Assembly (NCBI GenBank): GCA_052033935.1
Contig: JBPOJE010000073.1
Location: forward strand, 1-64,000
Origin: JAGVUD01 sp052033935
Lineage (GTDB): Bacteria; Armatimonadota; UBA5829; DSUL01
Reading direction: 5' to 3'
Length of the DNA: 64,000 bases
Notes under the pieces: generated by a model
Told to the model about the DNA's origin: nothing
The model's database searches: none
The model's input: the letters and a program-made list of their open reading frames with translations, nothing else
Shown here: positions 35,645-44,817 of the stretch, in pieces
Position numbering within the stretch: position 1 is the first letter of the stretch
How the letters are laid out: the number at the start of each line of letters is the position of its first letter
Made by a program: the position numbers and the translations under genes

Positions 35645-36358
35645 CTAGTATTCGCCCATAACGTAGCGGTCGTTGGCGTGACACTCGGGGAAGTCCCAGT
35701 GGGCGTACTTCAGTTGACCGCGCGAGTCCTTCCATTCCGGGCTGTAGGGCTTGACGTTCGTTACCACGTGCCCGTCCATCATCACCATCAGCATCACCCA
35801 GCCCGAAGTGGGGCTGTTGACACCCGAGCGCTCGTAGTGATGCCTGCTGTGCCGGTCACTCAGGAGATAGAACTGGGCAGGCCGCGTGCACTGGTCGAAC
35901 TTCCGCGGCCGGTACACCCTGCCCGGCGCGTAGGCGTACCCCAGACACTCGTTGAAGCGGTAGTCTATCTCGTTGCGCACGAAGTTGTTCCAGCAGGAGT
36001 CGCAAGGGTCGGGACACTGCCACATGGTGTCGCCTTTGAGATAGGAGTTCAGGTCGCGGTACGGGCCGCTCGTGTTTCTGAGGAAGGAGTCCTGCGCGCT
36101 GATGTTGGGGTTACCGTTGCCATACACATTGCAGACCCGTGGGCCGTAGCCGTTGTGGTCATCCACATACATCCGCACAGCCGTGGCGATCTGCTTGAGA
36201 TTGTTGATGCATTGCGTTGTCTTGGCCTTACGCTTAGCACGCGCGAAAACAGGGAACAGGATTGCTCCCAGAATGGCGATGATCGCAATGACGACAAGCA
36301 GTTCGATCAGCGTGAAGCCCACACGGTTGGACCTGTCCGAGAGCCGTCTCATAACCAT
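35645..36358 (-). CDS. Type II secretion/prepilin-like protein with N-methylation motif
   Basis: A 237-residue protein with the class III prepilin signal: RRLSDRSNRVG, cleavage before FTLIELLVVIAIIAILGAIL, then FPVFARAKRKAKTTQCINNL. Prepilin peptidase would cut after the Gly and methylate the Phe; the mature protein would be a pseudopilin or minor pilin-like surface protein. The tail has a Cys-rich segment (CPDPCDSCW) and ends RYVMGEY. The FPVFARA stretch is common in Armatimonadota. The ATG at 36358 is preferred because GGGAGA lies ten bases upstream. It leads a compact run with the nucleotidase and ABC importer. Confidence 0.87.
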   Translation of the reverse strand: MVMRRLSDRSNRVGFTLIELLVVIAIIAILGAILFPVFARAKRKAKTTQCINNLKQIATAVRMYVDDHNGYGPRVCNVYGNGNPNISAQDSFLRNTSGPYRDLNSYLKGDTMWQCPDPCDSCWNNFVRNEIDYRFNECLGYAYAPGRVYRPRKFDQCTRPAQFYLLSDRHSRHHYERSGVNSPTSGWVMLMVMMDGHVVTNVKPYSPEWKDSRGQLKYAHWDFPECHANDRYVMGEY

Positions 36359-36462
36359 TGTAATGTCTCCCGAATAATGATTCGCGAAAGCACCCTTACG
36401 AAGCATTTTGCGCCTTCCGAAGAGCGCCTGTCAACCAGCCCGCCGGAACTGGTACGCAGGTA

Positions 36463-38289
36463 CTAGTTGAGCGTGACAATGTCGGCCGCGGAGCGGACTC
36501 TCAGCCGTCTCTGTACCTTGCCCGCGATGGTGGCGGTGGAGATGATGCCCGTCACTTGCACAGGGCGGCCCACGGCCGGAGCGCTCCAGCCGGACAGGCC
36601 TGACACATCCACCCGCAGCCCTGTGTAGCCGTAGCCGTCAACGAGCGTGCTCCCGTCGTCAATGTACAGGTAAAAGCCGCTGATCGAGGCCTTCACCCTG
36701 CCCCACGTCCGCACAAGCAGTCCGATGTTGTTGAGTCCCACTCCCCCCTGCACGCCCGGAGTGTAAGTGCCGAGCGCCTCACCGCCCAGCCGCTCGTTCG
36801 ACAGCCCGAGCGGCACGGGCAGACTTCCGGTTCCGGACACAGTAACGCTCGACGCCGAAATCTCCCGTTCGCCGTTGAGCATGCTGAGCGTGCCGACGAC
36901 GTTTACCCTGTCGCCAACCGCAACAATCGCGCCGCTGTTGACTTTGATTGCCGCCGATCGGTCGTCTTCAGAAACGTAAAACGCGCCGGAAAACACGGAT
37001 GTTACTGTCTTGCCGGACAGGACAACGGCCGTCCCGTTCGGCTCAAGGCGCGCATCGCCGATTCGCGGAGACGAACCATCGGGGCCGTAGTGAACGGCCA
37101 CTGGCGGCGAGACCGACTTAAGGCGGTTGCTGGAGGCATCGGTGGCTCGCGCTATGATCGTGTGGACGCCGATAGCTTGCCCGGCCGGATCCCAGGTGAA
37201 GCTGTATGGCGCGGCGGTATCTGTCCAGAGAAGCTGGCCGTCCACATAGAACTCGACATTGTAAATGCCGCTCGCGTCCGATGCGTCCGCCGTCACCGTA
37301 ACAGGCCCTGTGACGAGTGCTCCCGCAGCTGGAGCGGTGACCGAGACGGCCGGTGGGGTCAGGTCCACGGCGTGGATGTTGATGGTGGCATAGACGGCGC
37401 GGTGATCGCTGCCGAAGTGCGAGCTGCGGGTGGGGTTGAAGGCGAACCCTCCCGGCTGCTTGACGCCCGAGTCGCGGTCCCACCAGATATAGTCCAGCCG
37501 CTTGCCGAACAAGTCCATCATCGTCTGCCCGCTGAACGAGTTGTGTGTGTGCTGGCTGCTGGGGTCGGTGAATTCGATGTCTATCTCGTTCCAGGTGGAC
37601 GTGCCTGTATCGGTGTTGAGATCGTTGGTGATAATGCGCGCGGTTCCGGGGAATCCCGACATGCCGGGCGAGCCCGTCTGTCCGTTGACGATCCACTCCT
37701 TCAGCCGGATGGCTTCTTGGCGGCGTTCTTCCTCGGTCACTTCGTGTCCGTTGAGGATCGCCCCGCCCCAGAGCAGCTTGCCCGTAAACAGCCCGAACGC
37801 TTCGTCCGTGCCGAGCTTCCGGAATAGCCTGCCGGCGTACTTGAGCACGTAGCCGTTGTCTATTGTCTCCAGCACCTTCTCGCCGAGATACCACTCGCTG
37901 AGCCGGTGCTCCACGAGACCCGTTCTCCAGAAGAAGCCGATGCCGCTTGTGTTGTTGACGCCCTGCGGGGTGCGCGAGCTTGCCCAATCCGCCCCGGTGT
38001 ACTGCTCCAAGAACTGCTCGACCTTCACGCGGTCGGTCTCGCTGAGGAGTTCCTGCATCCCGATGACGGCGATGGGAGGATGTGTTGATCCCGAAGGGTT
38101 GATGCTGGCCACCCACTGCGCGAAACGCTTCGCGGTATCGTAGGTGACGGCGGAGGTGTCCTGCTCGGTGTAGCGCCCGCCGGAGTAGATGTTGCACTGG
38201 CAGACGGTGATGGTTCCGGCGCATGCAGGAATGAAAACCGTGAGCGCAAGAAAAGCAGCGCAAATCAACCAGTGATGAAGTTTGTGCAT
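36463..38289 (-). CDS. Secreted endonuclease/exonuclease/phosphatase-fold protein with Ig-like and OB-like domains
   Basis: The 608-residue protein has a signal peptide (LICAAFLALTVFIPACA). Residues about 25-305 are an EEP-type domain: VCQCNIYSGGRYTE, VIGMQELLSE, ARIITNDLNTDTG, KRLDYIWWDRD and SSHFGSDHRAVYA, corresponding to the metal and catalytic motifs of DNase I-like phosphodiesterases. An Ig-like domain follows (about 310-400, FYVDGQLLWTD), then the two-lobed OB-like module (about 405-608, GVGLNNIGLLVRTWGRV, YIDDGSTLVDG). It could degrade extracellular DNA or phosphodiesters. The start at 38289 gives the signal peptide directly. Confidence 0.82.
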   Translation of the reverse strand: MHKLHHWLICAAFLALTVFIPACAGTITVCQCNIYSGGRYTEQDTSAVTYDTAKRFAQWVASINPSGSTHPPIAVIGMQELLSETDRVKVEQFLEQYTGADWASSRTPQGVNNTSGIGFFWRTGLVEHRLSEWYLGEKVLETIDNGYVLKYAGRLFRKLGTDEAFGLFTGKLLWGGAILNGHEVTEEERRQEAIRLKEWIVNGQTGSPGMSGFPGTARIITNDLNTDTGTSTWNEIDIEFTDPSSQHTHNSFSGQTMMDLFGKRLDYIWWDRDSGVKQPGGFAFNPTRSSHFGSDHRAVYATINIHAVDLTPPAVSVTAPAAGALVTGPVTVTADASDASGIYNVEFYVDGQLLWTDTAAPYSFTWDPAGQAIGVHTIIARATDASSNRLKSVSPPVAVHYGPDGSSPRIGDARLEPNGTAVVLSGKTVTSVFSGAFYVSEDDRSAAIKVNSGAIVAVGDRVNVVGTLSMLNGEREISASSVTVSGTGSLPVPLGLSNERLGGEALGTYTPGVQGGVGLNNIGLLVRTWGRVKASISGFYLYIDDGSTLVDGYGYTGLRVDVSGLSGWSAPAVGRPVQVTGIISTATIAGKVQRRLRVRSAADIVTLN

Positions 38290-38313
38290 TGCGGCGAGCG
38301 AGACGACAGGCAA

Positions 38314-38346
38314 GACTGCCGCCCGCCGGGTGGCAGGGCGGCAGTC
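38314..38346. terminator. Perfect 11-bp inverted repeat after the PEP-CTERM gene
   Basis: GACTGCCGCCC at 38314-38324 and its exact complement at 38336-38346 flank an 11-base loop, 18 bases past the PEP-CTERM stop. No T run follows on either strand, so it may act as a 3'-end-protecting hairpin rather than a classical terminator. Confidence 0.5.
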
Positions 38347-38363
38347 AGAAGCGAAGCAGGGGT

Positions 38364-39074
38364 TTACTTGCGGCGAAGCACACCGGAGAATCCGGCGAGG
38401 CCCATCGCCAGCGCAACCAGCGACGCAGGCTCGGGGACGACGTTGAGGTCGTCCGCGATTGCGTAGTTGGCATACGAGGGAAGGTCGGTAAGGCTCAAGT
38501 AGCCCCTGTAGAAGTTGATCGTGGTCGGTTTAACGGCATTAGCGCTGTAGAGCGCCACATCCGTCGCGGCGGCAGTGCCGTCCACCCACAACGACCAGGT
38601 CTGGGCCGCCCAGTCGAGCACGGCCTTGAACTGATAGACCTGAGCGCCGTTGAAGCTGGACTGATAGACCCGCCACGCGCCTCCCGAGTAGTACTGGATG
38701 GCCCCACCGGTGAAGCCGAATGCCAGGCTGCGATCGGCAGCGCCTGCGTCCTGGAGAGAAACCCACCACTGTCCGGTGTTGTACATCGCCTTCGCCAGCT
38801 TGACCTCCACAGTCACGAGGTCGCCAACCTGGCCGATGGAATGCCTTGCGGCACGCCCGGCATTACCGGACACCATGTACGACTGCGCCCCGGCAATCAC
38901 GTACGTCGGATCGTTGGTCACACGGTAGTTGGTGCTGGCCGGGTCAACGACCCAGTCGTTCTGGCCCGTCAGCCCGCCGGCAACATACTCCGGTGCCTCG
39001 AAGCCGGTGGCGAAGTTCGCGCTGGCCGGCAACGCAACTGCCAGAAACGCCATGAGCACAAAGACTGTCCTCAT
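38364..39074 (-). CDS. PEP-CTERM sorting-domain protein
   Basis: The 236-residue exported protein has a signal peptide (MRTVFVLMAFLAVALPASA), a beta-sandwich middle domain of the concanavalin/LamG type (VEVKLAKAMYNTGQWWVSLQ, QFKAVLDWAAQTWSLWVDG) and a C-terminal sorting signal: VVPEPASLVALAMGLAG, then a basic RRK tail. PEP-CTERM signals are cut by exosortase (not in this window), typically for surface or exopolysaccharide-associated display. AAAGGAGAA precedes the ATG. A consensus sigma-54 site lies about 120 bases upstream (39192-39207), in keeping with the PrsR/sigma-54 control known for this class. Confidence 0.92.
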   Translation of the reverse strand: MRTVFVLMAFLAVALPASANFATGFEAPEYVAGGLTGQNDWVVDPASTNYRVTNDPTYVIAGAQSYMVSGNAGRAARHSIGQVGDLVTVEVKLAKAMYNTGQWWVSLQDAGAADRSLAFGFTGGAIQYYSGGAWRVYQSSFNGAQVYQFKAVLDWAAQTWSLWVDGTAAATDVALYSANAVKPTTINFYRGYLSLTDLPSYANYAIADDLNVVPEPASLVALAMGLAGFSGVLRRK

Positions 39075-39401
39075 CCTATTCTCGTTCTCCTTTCCCGTCT
39101 CCAGAGGAGACGAACACTTCCCTTACCTCCGTACGAAGGGGCAGGGAAACTCAAAAACCAGGTTCTTGAGGACTATATTACCATTCTAGCGTGCAAAAAA
39201 CGTGCCAACCCGGGCTTTTGACGAACTTATGCGCGCAAAAGCGCCTGTGTCAGTTGTCTTGAAGAGGCAGGGTAGCGCTTGATTTCGCGCATTATTCGTG
39301 GTAGTTTCGGAGGTACTCAGCCGGGCGGACGCGCTCTGGGGGGAAGCGCGGCACGTGTCTGGAACAAGCGTTGACTCGAGTGTGAAAGGAGACCGCGCAC
39401 A
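39075..39401. other. Divergent intergenic region between the PEP-CTERM gene and the 39402 gene
   Basis: This 327-base stretch without a gene holds the leader of the PEP-CTERM gene, the sigma-54 site at 39192-39207 and the ribosome site (AAAGGAGA) of the plus-strand gene starting at 39402. I see no convincing sigma-70 promoter for the plus-strand gene and no small coding frame. Confidence 0.5.
39192..39207 (-). promoter_or_regulatory. Sigma-54 (-24/-12) promoter of the PEP-CTERM gene
   Basis: On the minus strand the sequence is TGGCACGTTTTTTGCA: the -24 GG and -12 GC are exactly ten bases apart and every consensus position of TGGCACG-N4-TTGCA is matched. Transcription would start near 39181, giving a leader of about 105 bases to the ATG at 39074. 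PEP-CTERM genes are known to use sigma-54 with the PrsK/PrsR pair. Confidence 0.8.
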
Positions 39402-42248
39402 ATGCGACCCTTCTATCTGCTGATTCTGGCTCTTGCCATTGCAGGGCTCCCGTCCGCTGCGGGCGCCCAGATGACCATTGACGACTTCGAGAGCGGTACG
39501 ACAAGCGGCTGGCGCGTGCAGGATCTCCCGTATGCTGCAATCAGCCTGGTGTCGCCAGGCGCGGGCGGCTCCGGGAAAGCCATAGCCATTCAGGAGATTG
39601 CCGGATCGCTTGGTGGTCACAGCGCATATGCCTACGCCTCCCGGGAGTTCTCGCCCGCTGGCAACTGGAGCGGCTACACCACGCTCGAGATGGACGCCGC
39701 GATAAGCGCGGGCGAGTGGAACGGCTACTCCATCCGGGTGTACAACAACAACAAGAGTGTGTGGGTGCACGGGTTGCAGAGCGACTCGGCGATTCCGGGC
39801 TTCCGTACCCTCAAGTTCGACGTATCCGGCATCGTCCGCGACCAGATTACGAGCTTTCTGATCTACGTGAACCGGACGTCGCAGAACGCCGAGCAGACGC
39901 TGACGCTCGACAATATCAGGCTGACTAACAACCCGGTCACGATTGATCCGGTGCGGGTGATCGAAAACTTCGCCTCCGGGGACATCTCGGCGTGGACTCC
40001 CGGCGGGACATCACCGAACTTCCACTGCAGCCTCACGTCCGTGTCTGAGAACGCGCCGGGCGACACCTCGACGCCCGCGCGAGCAATCGCGGCCACCCTC
40101 ATCGGCAAATCCAACTCGTCGCTTTTCCGGTGGCGGCCGACAAAAACGATGGACTGGACGGACTACAAGACGCTGGAATTCGAGGCGAAGCTGGCGGAGG
40201 GCACTGCGACCGACGGCTTCTCGGTGCGCATCTACAACGCGTTGCTGCCGGCGCGCATCAAGAAGTTCGTGCCGGGTGCCGCTGGATATGCGACCTGGCA
40301 GGTTGACGTCTCTGGAATCGAGCGCGACCAGATCAATGAGGTGATCTTCTACCTGAACCGCACGCTTGCCTACGACACCACCGCTTCGCCCGCCCGCAAC
40401 TGCATGCTGCGCATTGACAACCTGCGCCTCACGCAGAACACCGTCCCGGCAGGGCCCAACGTCGTTTACGTGCAGGATTTCGATCCGGGCCTCTTCGACG
40501 AGTGGAACTGGTCCCACTATGTTTACCCATCGCTCAATTCGGACGCGGTCACGGCTCCGTGGGCACTCGACCTGATGCTCACCAGTGCGTCTTCAACATC
40601 AGCCTACAGCCGGGAGACGCTCGTGTTCAACGACACCCCGACGCAGGACTGGGAGGACTACAACTCGCTGATGTTCGAGGTGAAGGTGGTGCCGGGGCCA
40701 AACCAGCCGAACTACCCCGTCGGCTTCAGCGTGAACGTTGTGAACGGCGGAACCTTCCAGACCGGAAGCGGCACAGCCGGTCCAGGCGGCGGCAATCTCT
40801 GGTTCTATCCGTCAGGCTACGACGTCTGGGAGACATTCACGCTCGACCTCAAAGCGCCCGGCGTGATGAGCGACGTGGATCAGGTGTCGGCGTTGCGATG
40901 GTACGTCAACCGCTGCAATCGCGGGGACTACAGCATCATGACCGGCACCGGCCAGATTCTGCGGCTGGACAACATCCGGGTTTCAAAGGAGCCGGCGCCG
41001 AAGTACGACGTCAGCAACCCGAACGTGGACGACTTCGAGGACGGGGACATCGCGGACTGGTACTATGTCAGCCAGCACACCAACCCCGACACCGGTGACG
41101 TTCTGCCGGGTGTATCGCGGGAACTCACCAGCGATGCGGCGAGCGGCGGCAAGGCGCTGGTCATAACCTGCCTGACCCCTCCGGGCAGCTCGTCGGCGTA
41201 CACGCGCAAGACTCTGCACGCTGACTGGAGGGGCTACAAGACCCTCGAGTTCGACGCGAAGGTGGCGGACTCGCGCACAAGCCAGGGCTTCTCGGTGCTG
41301 TTGAGGCACCTGTCGGGCTATGCCGCCAACCGGCACGAGTTCTACCCGACAAACGAGTGGCAGACCTTCAGGGTGGACATATCGAAGGATAAGGTGGGCA
41401 CAACCGCCACGGACGCTCGCGCCGAGGTTATCGGCCTGCTGTTCTACGTGAACCAGATCACTGGCTGGGGTTCAGAGCAGGGCGGCGCGCAGAAGCTGTA
41501 CCTCGACAACATCCGGCTCACGAACGACGACCCCATCACGACCTCGTTCACGGCGGTGGGCGGGGTCAAGAGCGCCGACACGGGCACGATCGTTACTCTG
41601 ACCGGCGCGGTCAGCACGGGCAGCTTCCAGAACAAGGCACCGGACAAGAACGCCCCCGCGACGCTTCGGGCGGTCTTCTTCGTTGAGGACCTCGACCGCA
41701 GTTCGGCCATCCCTGTTGTGATCGGGGGTGCTGTAACGGGCGTCACCGACGTCCCTTCGGGCTCGAAGGTGGATATCACGGGTATCCTGACCGCCGGGCC
41801 GGGCTTGCGCTACATCTATGCGACCAGCATCAGCACGCCGGTTCCGGGATTCGCGATACCCGACCCGGTGGTTCTGCTCAACAAGAACACCGGCGCGGAA
41901 GCCATCGGCATTGACCAGCCCATTCCGGGGTTCGCCGGGGCCGATACGACCGGCATGCTGGCCGAGGTGACGGGCAAGATTCTGGCCGTGGGCACGGACG
42001 CGATCGGCCGCACCTACATGTACATTGACGACGGGTCGGCTGTGGTGGCCGACAACGGCGCGATGGGCCTGAAAGTCTATGACTGGACGGCAACAACGGC
42101 CGTGGCAGGAAACGTGGGCAAGCATGTCCGCGTGACGGGGTTCGTGATGACCGAGAGCGAGTTGAACGGCACGACCTCCACATGGAAGCCCTACCGCACC
42201 TTCTGGCCGAAGGCCGATCTGCCAAACCCGATCATACTGGTCAACTAG
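39402..42248 (+). CDS. Secreted protein with four carbohydrate-binding-like domains and an OB-like module
   Basis: A 948-residue exported protein without a recognisable catalytic domain. After the signal peptide (LLILALAIAGLPSAAGA) come four homologous jelly-roll-type units of about 165-185 residues, starting near residues 26, 187, 354 and 542. Each begins with a DDFESG/ENFASG/QDFDPG/DDFEDG motif and ends with a YVNRT...LDNIRLT motif, resembling CIA30/CBM11-like domains. The last 235 residues are the OB-like module (YIDDGSAVVADNGAMG, VGKHVRVTGFV). AAAGGAGA precedes the ATG. It may bind polysaccharide at the cell surface. The binding specificity is unknown. Confidence 0.78.
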   Translation: MRPFYLLILALAIAGLPSAAGAQMTIDDFESGTTSGWRVQDLPYAAISLVSPGAGGSGKAIAIQEIAGSLGGHSAYAYASREFSPAGNWSGYTTLEMDAAISAGEWNGYSIRVYNNNKSVWVHGLQSDSAIPGFRTLKFDVSGIVRDQITSFLIYVNRTSQNAEQTLTLDNIRLTNNPVTIDPVRVIENFASGDISAWTPGGTSPNFHCSLTSVSENAPGDTSTPARAIAATLIGKSNSSLFRWRPTKTMDWTDYKTLEFEAKLAEGTATDGFSVRIYNALLPARIKKFVPGAAGYATWQVDVSGIERDQINEVIFYLNRTLAYDTTASPARNCMLRIDNLRLTQNTVPAGPNVVYVQDFDPGLFDEWNWSHYVYPSLNSDAVTAPWALDLMLTSASSTSAYSRETLVFNDTPTQDWEDYNSLMFEVKVVPGPNQPNYPVGFSVNVVNGGTFQTGSGTAGPGGGNLWFYPSGYDVWETFTLDLKAPGVMSDVDQVSALRWYVNRCNRGDYSIMTGTGQILRLDNIRVSKEPAPKYDVSNPNVDDFEDGDIADWYYVSQHTNPDTGDVLPGVSRELTSDAASGGKALVITCLTPPGSSSAYTRKTLHADWRGYKTLEFDAKVADSRTSQGFSVLLRHLSGYAANRHEFYPTNEWQTFRVDISKDKVGTTATDARAEVIGLLFYVNQITGWGSEQGGAQKLYLDNIRLTNDDPITTSFTAVGGVKSADTGTIVTLTGAVSTGSFQNKAPDKNAPATLRAVFFVEDLDRSSAIPVVIGGAVTGVTDVPSGSKVDITGILTAGPGLRYIYATSISTPVPGFAIPDPVVLLNKNTGAEAIGIDQPIPGFAGADTTGMLAEVTGKILAVGTDAIGRTYMYIDDGSAVVADNGAMGLKVYDWTATTAVAGNVGKHVRVTGFVMTESELNGTTSTWKPYRTFWPKADLPNPIILVN

Positions 42249-42291
42249 CCGGAGCTTTCCTCCTTGCGGCCTCCGGGCTGCAAGCTCCGGG

Positions 42292-42331
42292 CATCCCCCC
42301 GGCCGATTTCGGCCGGGGGGGATGTTTTTTT
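42292..42331 (+). terminator. Rho-independent terminator of the 39402 gene
   Basis: CATCCCCCCGGCC and GGCCGGGGGGATG form a long GC stem (42292-42324) around a GATTTC loop, followed by seven Ts (42325-42331). It lies 43 bases after the stop and separates the gene from the convergent phosphatase gene. Confidence 0.9.
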
Positions 42332-42341
42332 GCGTACGGGG

Positions 42342-42953
42342 TCAGAGGCCCCGCAGGTGCGAGGTGTCGTTCAGGACGTGCAGGGCGGCCGCAGCGCCGG
42401 CTTCGAGGATGCTCAGGCTGGCGTTGGCCGCGTGGAACTTGAGGGCTGCCGGGACAGGAAGGTCGAGGGCGGCGCAGATCAGCCCGCTAAGCGACCCGTA
42501 GTGCACGGTGGCAAGCACCGTATCGTCCGGGCCATGGGCCTCGACAGCCTCACAGATGAACTGCCCGCACCGCTCGATCACCTCTTCGAACCGCTCCGCG
42601 CCGGGCGGGCGATGCGCGATCGGGTCGGCCTCCCAGCGCGCGCAGAGGTCCGGATAGCGCTCGCGGAACTCGTCGCGCGTCCAGCCCTGTACGTTGCCGA
42701 TGTGGCACTCGCGCAGAAGCGGGGTCGGATGCACGGGCAGGCGGCCGAGCGCCTCCGCTATCGGCGCGGCGGTGTCACGCGCCCGGCTGAGGTCGCTGGA
42801 GTAAAGCGCGGCGATGGGTTCGCGTTTCAGCCGCTCCGCCGCAGCCCGCGCCTGCCTGCGTCCAAGTTCCGTGAGGGGCGAGTCCACCTGCCCCTGAAAG
42901 CGGTTGCCAAGGTTGGATTCGCACTGTCCGTGCCGCACGAGCAGCAGCTTCAT
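42342..42953 (-). CDS. Histidine phosphatase family protein
   Basis: A 203-residue phosphoglycerate-mutase-type enzyme with LLLVRHGQCESN (phospho-histidine), LTELGRRQARAAAERL, YSSDLSRARDTA, ECHIGNVQGWTRDE and TVLATVHYGSLSGL (second histidine). The branch includes alpha-ribazole phosphatase and broad-spectrum sugar phosphatases. The ATG at 42953 is chosen because the family begins immediately with this strand; a longer frame upstream encodes nothing family-like. Confidence 0.88.
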   Translation of the reverse strand: MKLLLVRHGQCESNLGNRFQGQVDSPLTELGRRQARAAAERLKREPIAALYSSDLSRARDTAAPIAEALGRLPVHPTPLLRECHIGNVQGWTRDEFRERYPDLCARWEADPIAHRPPGAERFEEVIERCGQFICEAVEAHGPDDTVLATVHYGSLSGLICAALDLPVPAALKFHAANASLSILEAGAAAALHVLNDTSHLRGL

Positions 42954-43036
42954 AGCGATGGTTTCCGGGTTGGTGTCATTTTGGTGTCTCCGCCGGGATG
43001 ATAGCAGATATCGCAGGCGGGAGTAAGGGGCCGCCG

Positions 43037-43045
43037 TGGTATAAT
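43037..43045 (+). promoter_or_regulatory. Extended -10 promoter of the small 43163 gene
   Basis: TGGTATAAT, a perfect extended -10, lies 118 bases before the ATG at 43163. The -35 region is weak, which is common for extended -10 promoters. Confidence 0.55.
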
Positions 43046-43162
43046 AGCGACGCGAGAGATTCCTGCAGACAGGCTCCTTCATGGGCACGGTGTGCTGGGG
43101 TGGAGAAACAGCAAGAAGTTCGGTTCACAACAGGAGTGGTTGGTGTTGCCTGAAGGCTCAAA

Positions 43163-43366
43163 ATGAAATACATCGAGTGCGACACAACGGACGGAGGCAA
43201 GGTGATTCGCTGCCTTGCGGAAACAGATGAGGACCGAGCGTTCCTTCACGCCGAGGCGATGGCTGGAAGGATCGAGATCGGTGATGTCTGGGACAGGAAG
43301 GACCGCGAGCGGGCGCATCTGAAGGAAGAGGCGGAGGACAGGAAGGCCGCCAAAAAGCAGCGATAG
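43163..43366 (+). CDS. Small charged hypothetical protein
   Basis: 67 residues, acidic first half (MKYIECDTTDGGKVIRC) and a very charged, probably helical second half ending KEEAEDRKAAKKQR. There is no signal peptide or membrane segment. A GAAGG ribosome site, a perfect extended -10 upstream and a terminator 27 bases downstream bracket it as a monocistronic gene, which is the main support for it being real. Function not recognised. Confidence 0.6.
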   Translation: MKYIECDTTDGGKVIRCLAETDEDRAFLHAEAMAGRIEIGDVWDRKDRERAHLKEEAEDRKAAKKQR

Positions 43367-43392
43367 CGGCACATTCAACAGAGTTTGACGAG

Positions 43393-43425
43393 AAGCCCCA
43401 CAGGGAGGCCGGGCGGGGCTTTTTT
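43393..43425 (+). terminator. Rho-independent terminator of the small 43163 gene
   Basis: AAGCCCC at 43393-43399 pairs with GGGGCTT at 43415-43421, followed by a T run to 43425, 27 bases after the stop codon. Confidence 0.8.
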
Positions 43426-43565
43426 GATGCCTGGGACGGACGGGCACAAGGCCCTATCCTACGCGGATGCGGGCGTTGCCCGGGTTTAGGGGAACAAGAT
43501 TCCCGAAATGCCGGTGCCAACCGCGTTACGCTGAACTTGATTCAGGGCCTAGGTCCGGATGGATT

Positions 43566-43628
43566 CCGGATCGAGTCCGGCATGACGTTGTGTGGCCGGA
43601 TGGGTGCCGGATCAAGGCCGGCATAACG
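43566..43628. repeat. Two dispersed palindromic repeat units
   Basis: Two adjacent units of the form CCGGATC-A/GAG-CCGGCAT (43566-43587 and near 43605-43628), each able to form a short hairpin. The first 22 bases recur exactly at 47606-47627, and a related copy on the other strand lies at about 14531-14557. All copies are intergenic. This looks like a REP-type dispersed repeat. Confidence 0.6.
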
Positions 43629-43644
43629 CGAAGTCGGCACCCCG

Positions 43645-44723
43645 CTACGGCGTGTCCACAATCCGCCCGTCAACGGCCCAGACGCCGCCGTTGCACTGGG
43701 AGAAGGCTGCGATGGTGCGCTCGTCCTTCACGAACAGCGAGTTCCACCAGCCGCCTTCGTCCTCCGGCACCTCGAACGGGACGGAGCGCCCTTCGAAATT
43801 GCGCGCGTTCTCGTCGCCGACGTAAACAACGATCTGCGGTTGCTTGCGCCCCACGCTGGACTGGAACGAGAGCACCGTCTCGCCGCCTGGCATCTGGCGG
43901 ATGCACGGCGCCCCGCCCCATTCACTGCCGGGCGGCTTCCGGACCGCCCTCCACCGCCTCGGGCTTGCTCCGCTTGCCGCAAGCGGCTTCCAGTTGTCCT
44001 CCATGTTCGAATGGACGATCACCGGGTGGAACATGACCGAGTAACCGTTGTCCTCGATGGCGACGACGATCCCCTTGCCGCCCCGCAGTATCAGGGGCGA
44101 GGGCATCCCGTCGTGGTGGTTCGGCCGGAAACTGATCGCCTTCGCACTGCTCCATGTGCGCCCGTTGTCAAACGACCGCACGAGCGAAATCTCCTGCTCG
44201 CTCGTGTTTCGGTAAGGGTTCTCGTTGGCGAAAAAGAGCTGAATCTCCCCGAAGGAAGCTGGATGGCCGCTGGCTCCCAGCATCCGTTGTCCCACACCGT
44301 GTCGGCCTCATACGCCAGCGAGTGCGGCTTCCATGTGCGGCCGCCATCTTCGCTTACGCTGAGGTGGATTGAGAACCGGTGCACGCCGTCCTTCGGGCGC
44401 TCGTTGTACATCAGCAGCGCCCAGCCGTTTGCGAGCTGCAGCAGTTCGGGGTTCGACGCGGTCCCGGATGGAACGCCGGCCACTTCCGCGAAGCCGTCCC
44501 ACGTCTTGCCGTCGTCCGCGCTGCGCTTCACGCACACTTTGCCGCGCAGCGCGAAGCTGGCGAGGATATCGCCTCCTTTGAGCCGGATCATCCGCGGGTA
44601 TCCGCCCCCGCGTTGGACTTCGACGAGCGTGCTCCTGTCCCAGACGATGGTCTTACCGGAGAAGGCTGCCTGGGCGGCCACTGTCAGAAGAGCGGCCATG
44701 AGCGGAAGCGCAAGGATCTTCAT
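43645..44723 (-). pseudogene. Sialidase-like BNR-repeat protein, one frameshift
   Basis: A secreted six-bladed-propeller protein (signal LPLMAALLTVAAQAAF from the ATG at 44723) with three Asp boxes: SADDGKTW, SEDGGRTW and SFDNGRTW. The exo-sialidase-like family includes enzymes that cut sialic acid or related sugars; the arginine triad cannot be confirmed by eye. The frame breaks at a run of four Gs (44247-44250 on the plus-strand numbering): AAIQLPSG is followed by EIQLFFANENPYRN in another frame, and adding one G restores a product of about 360 residues. Either a sequencing undercall or a recent mutation. It is divergent from the esterase gene (about 94 bases). Confidence 0.75.
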
Positions 44724-44817
44724 GCTAATTGCTTCGGCACAGCGGTGCCGGTCTCCTTGACAGGACGAGGGGTGAATCTTCATGCTTGGCGCAACGATGA
44801 ACACCGAGAGGATACAC

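Noticed and set aside
43440..43640. CRISPR array
   Set aside because: The repeats are only two adjacent palindromic units with no regular spacers, and copies lie in other intergenic regions.
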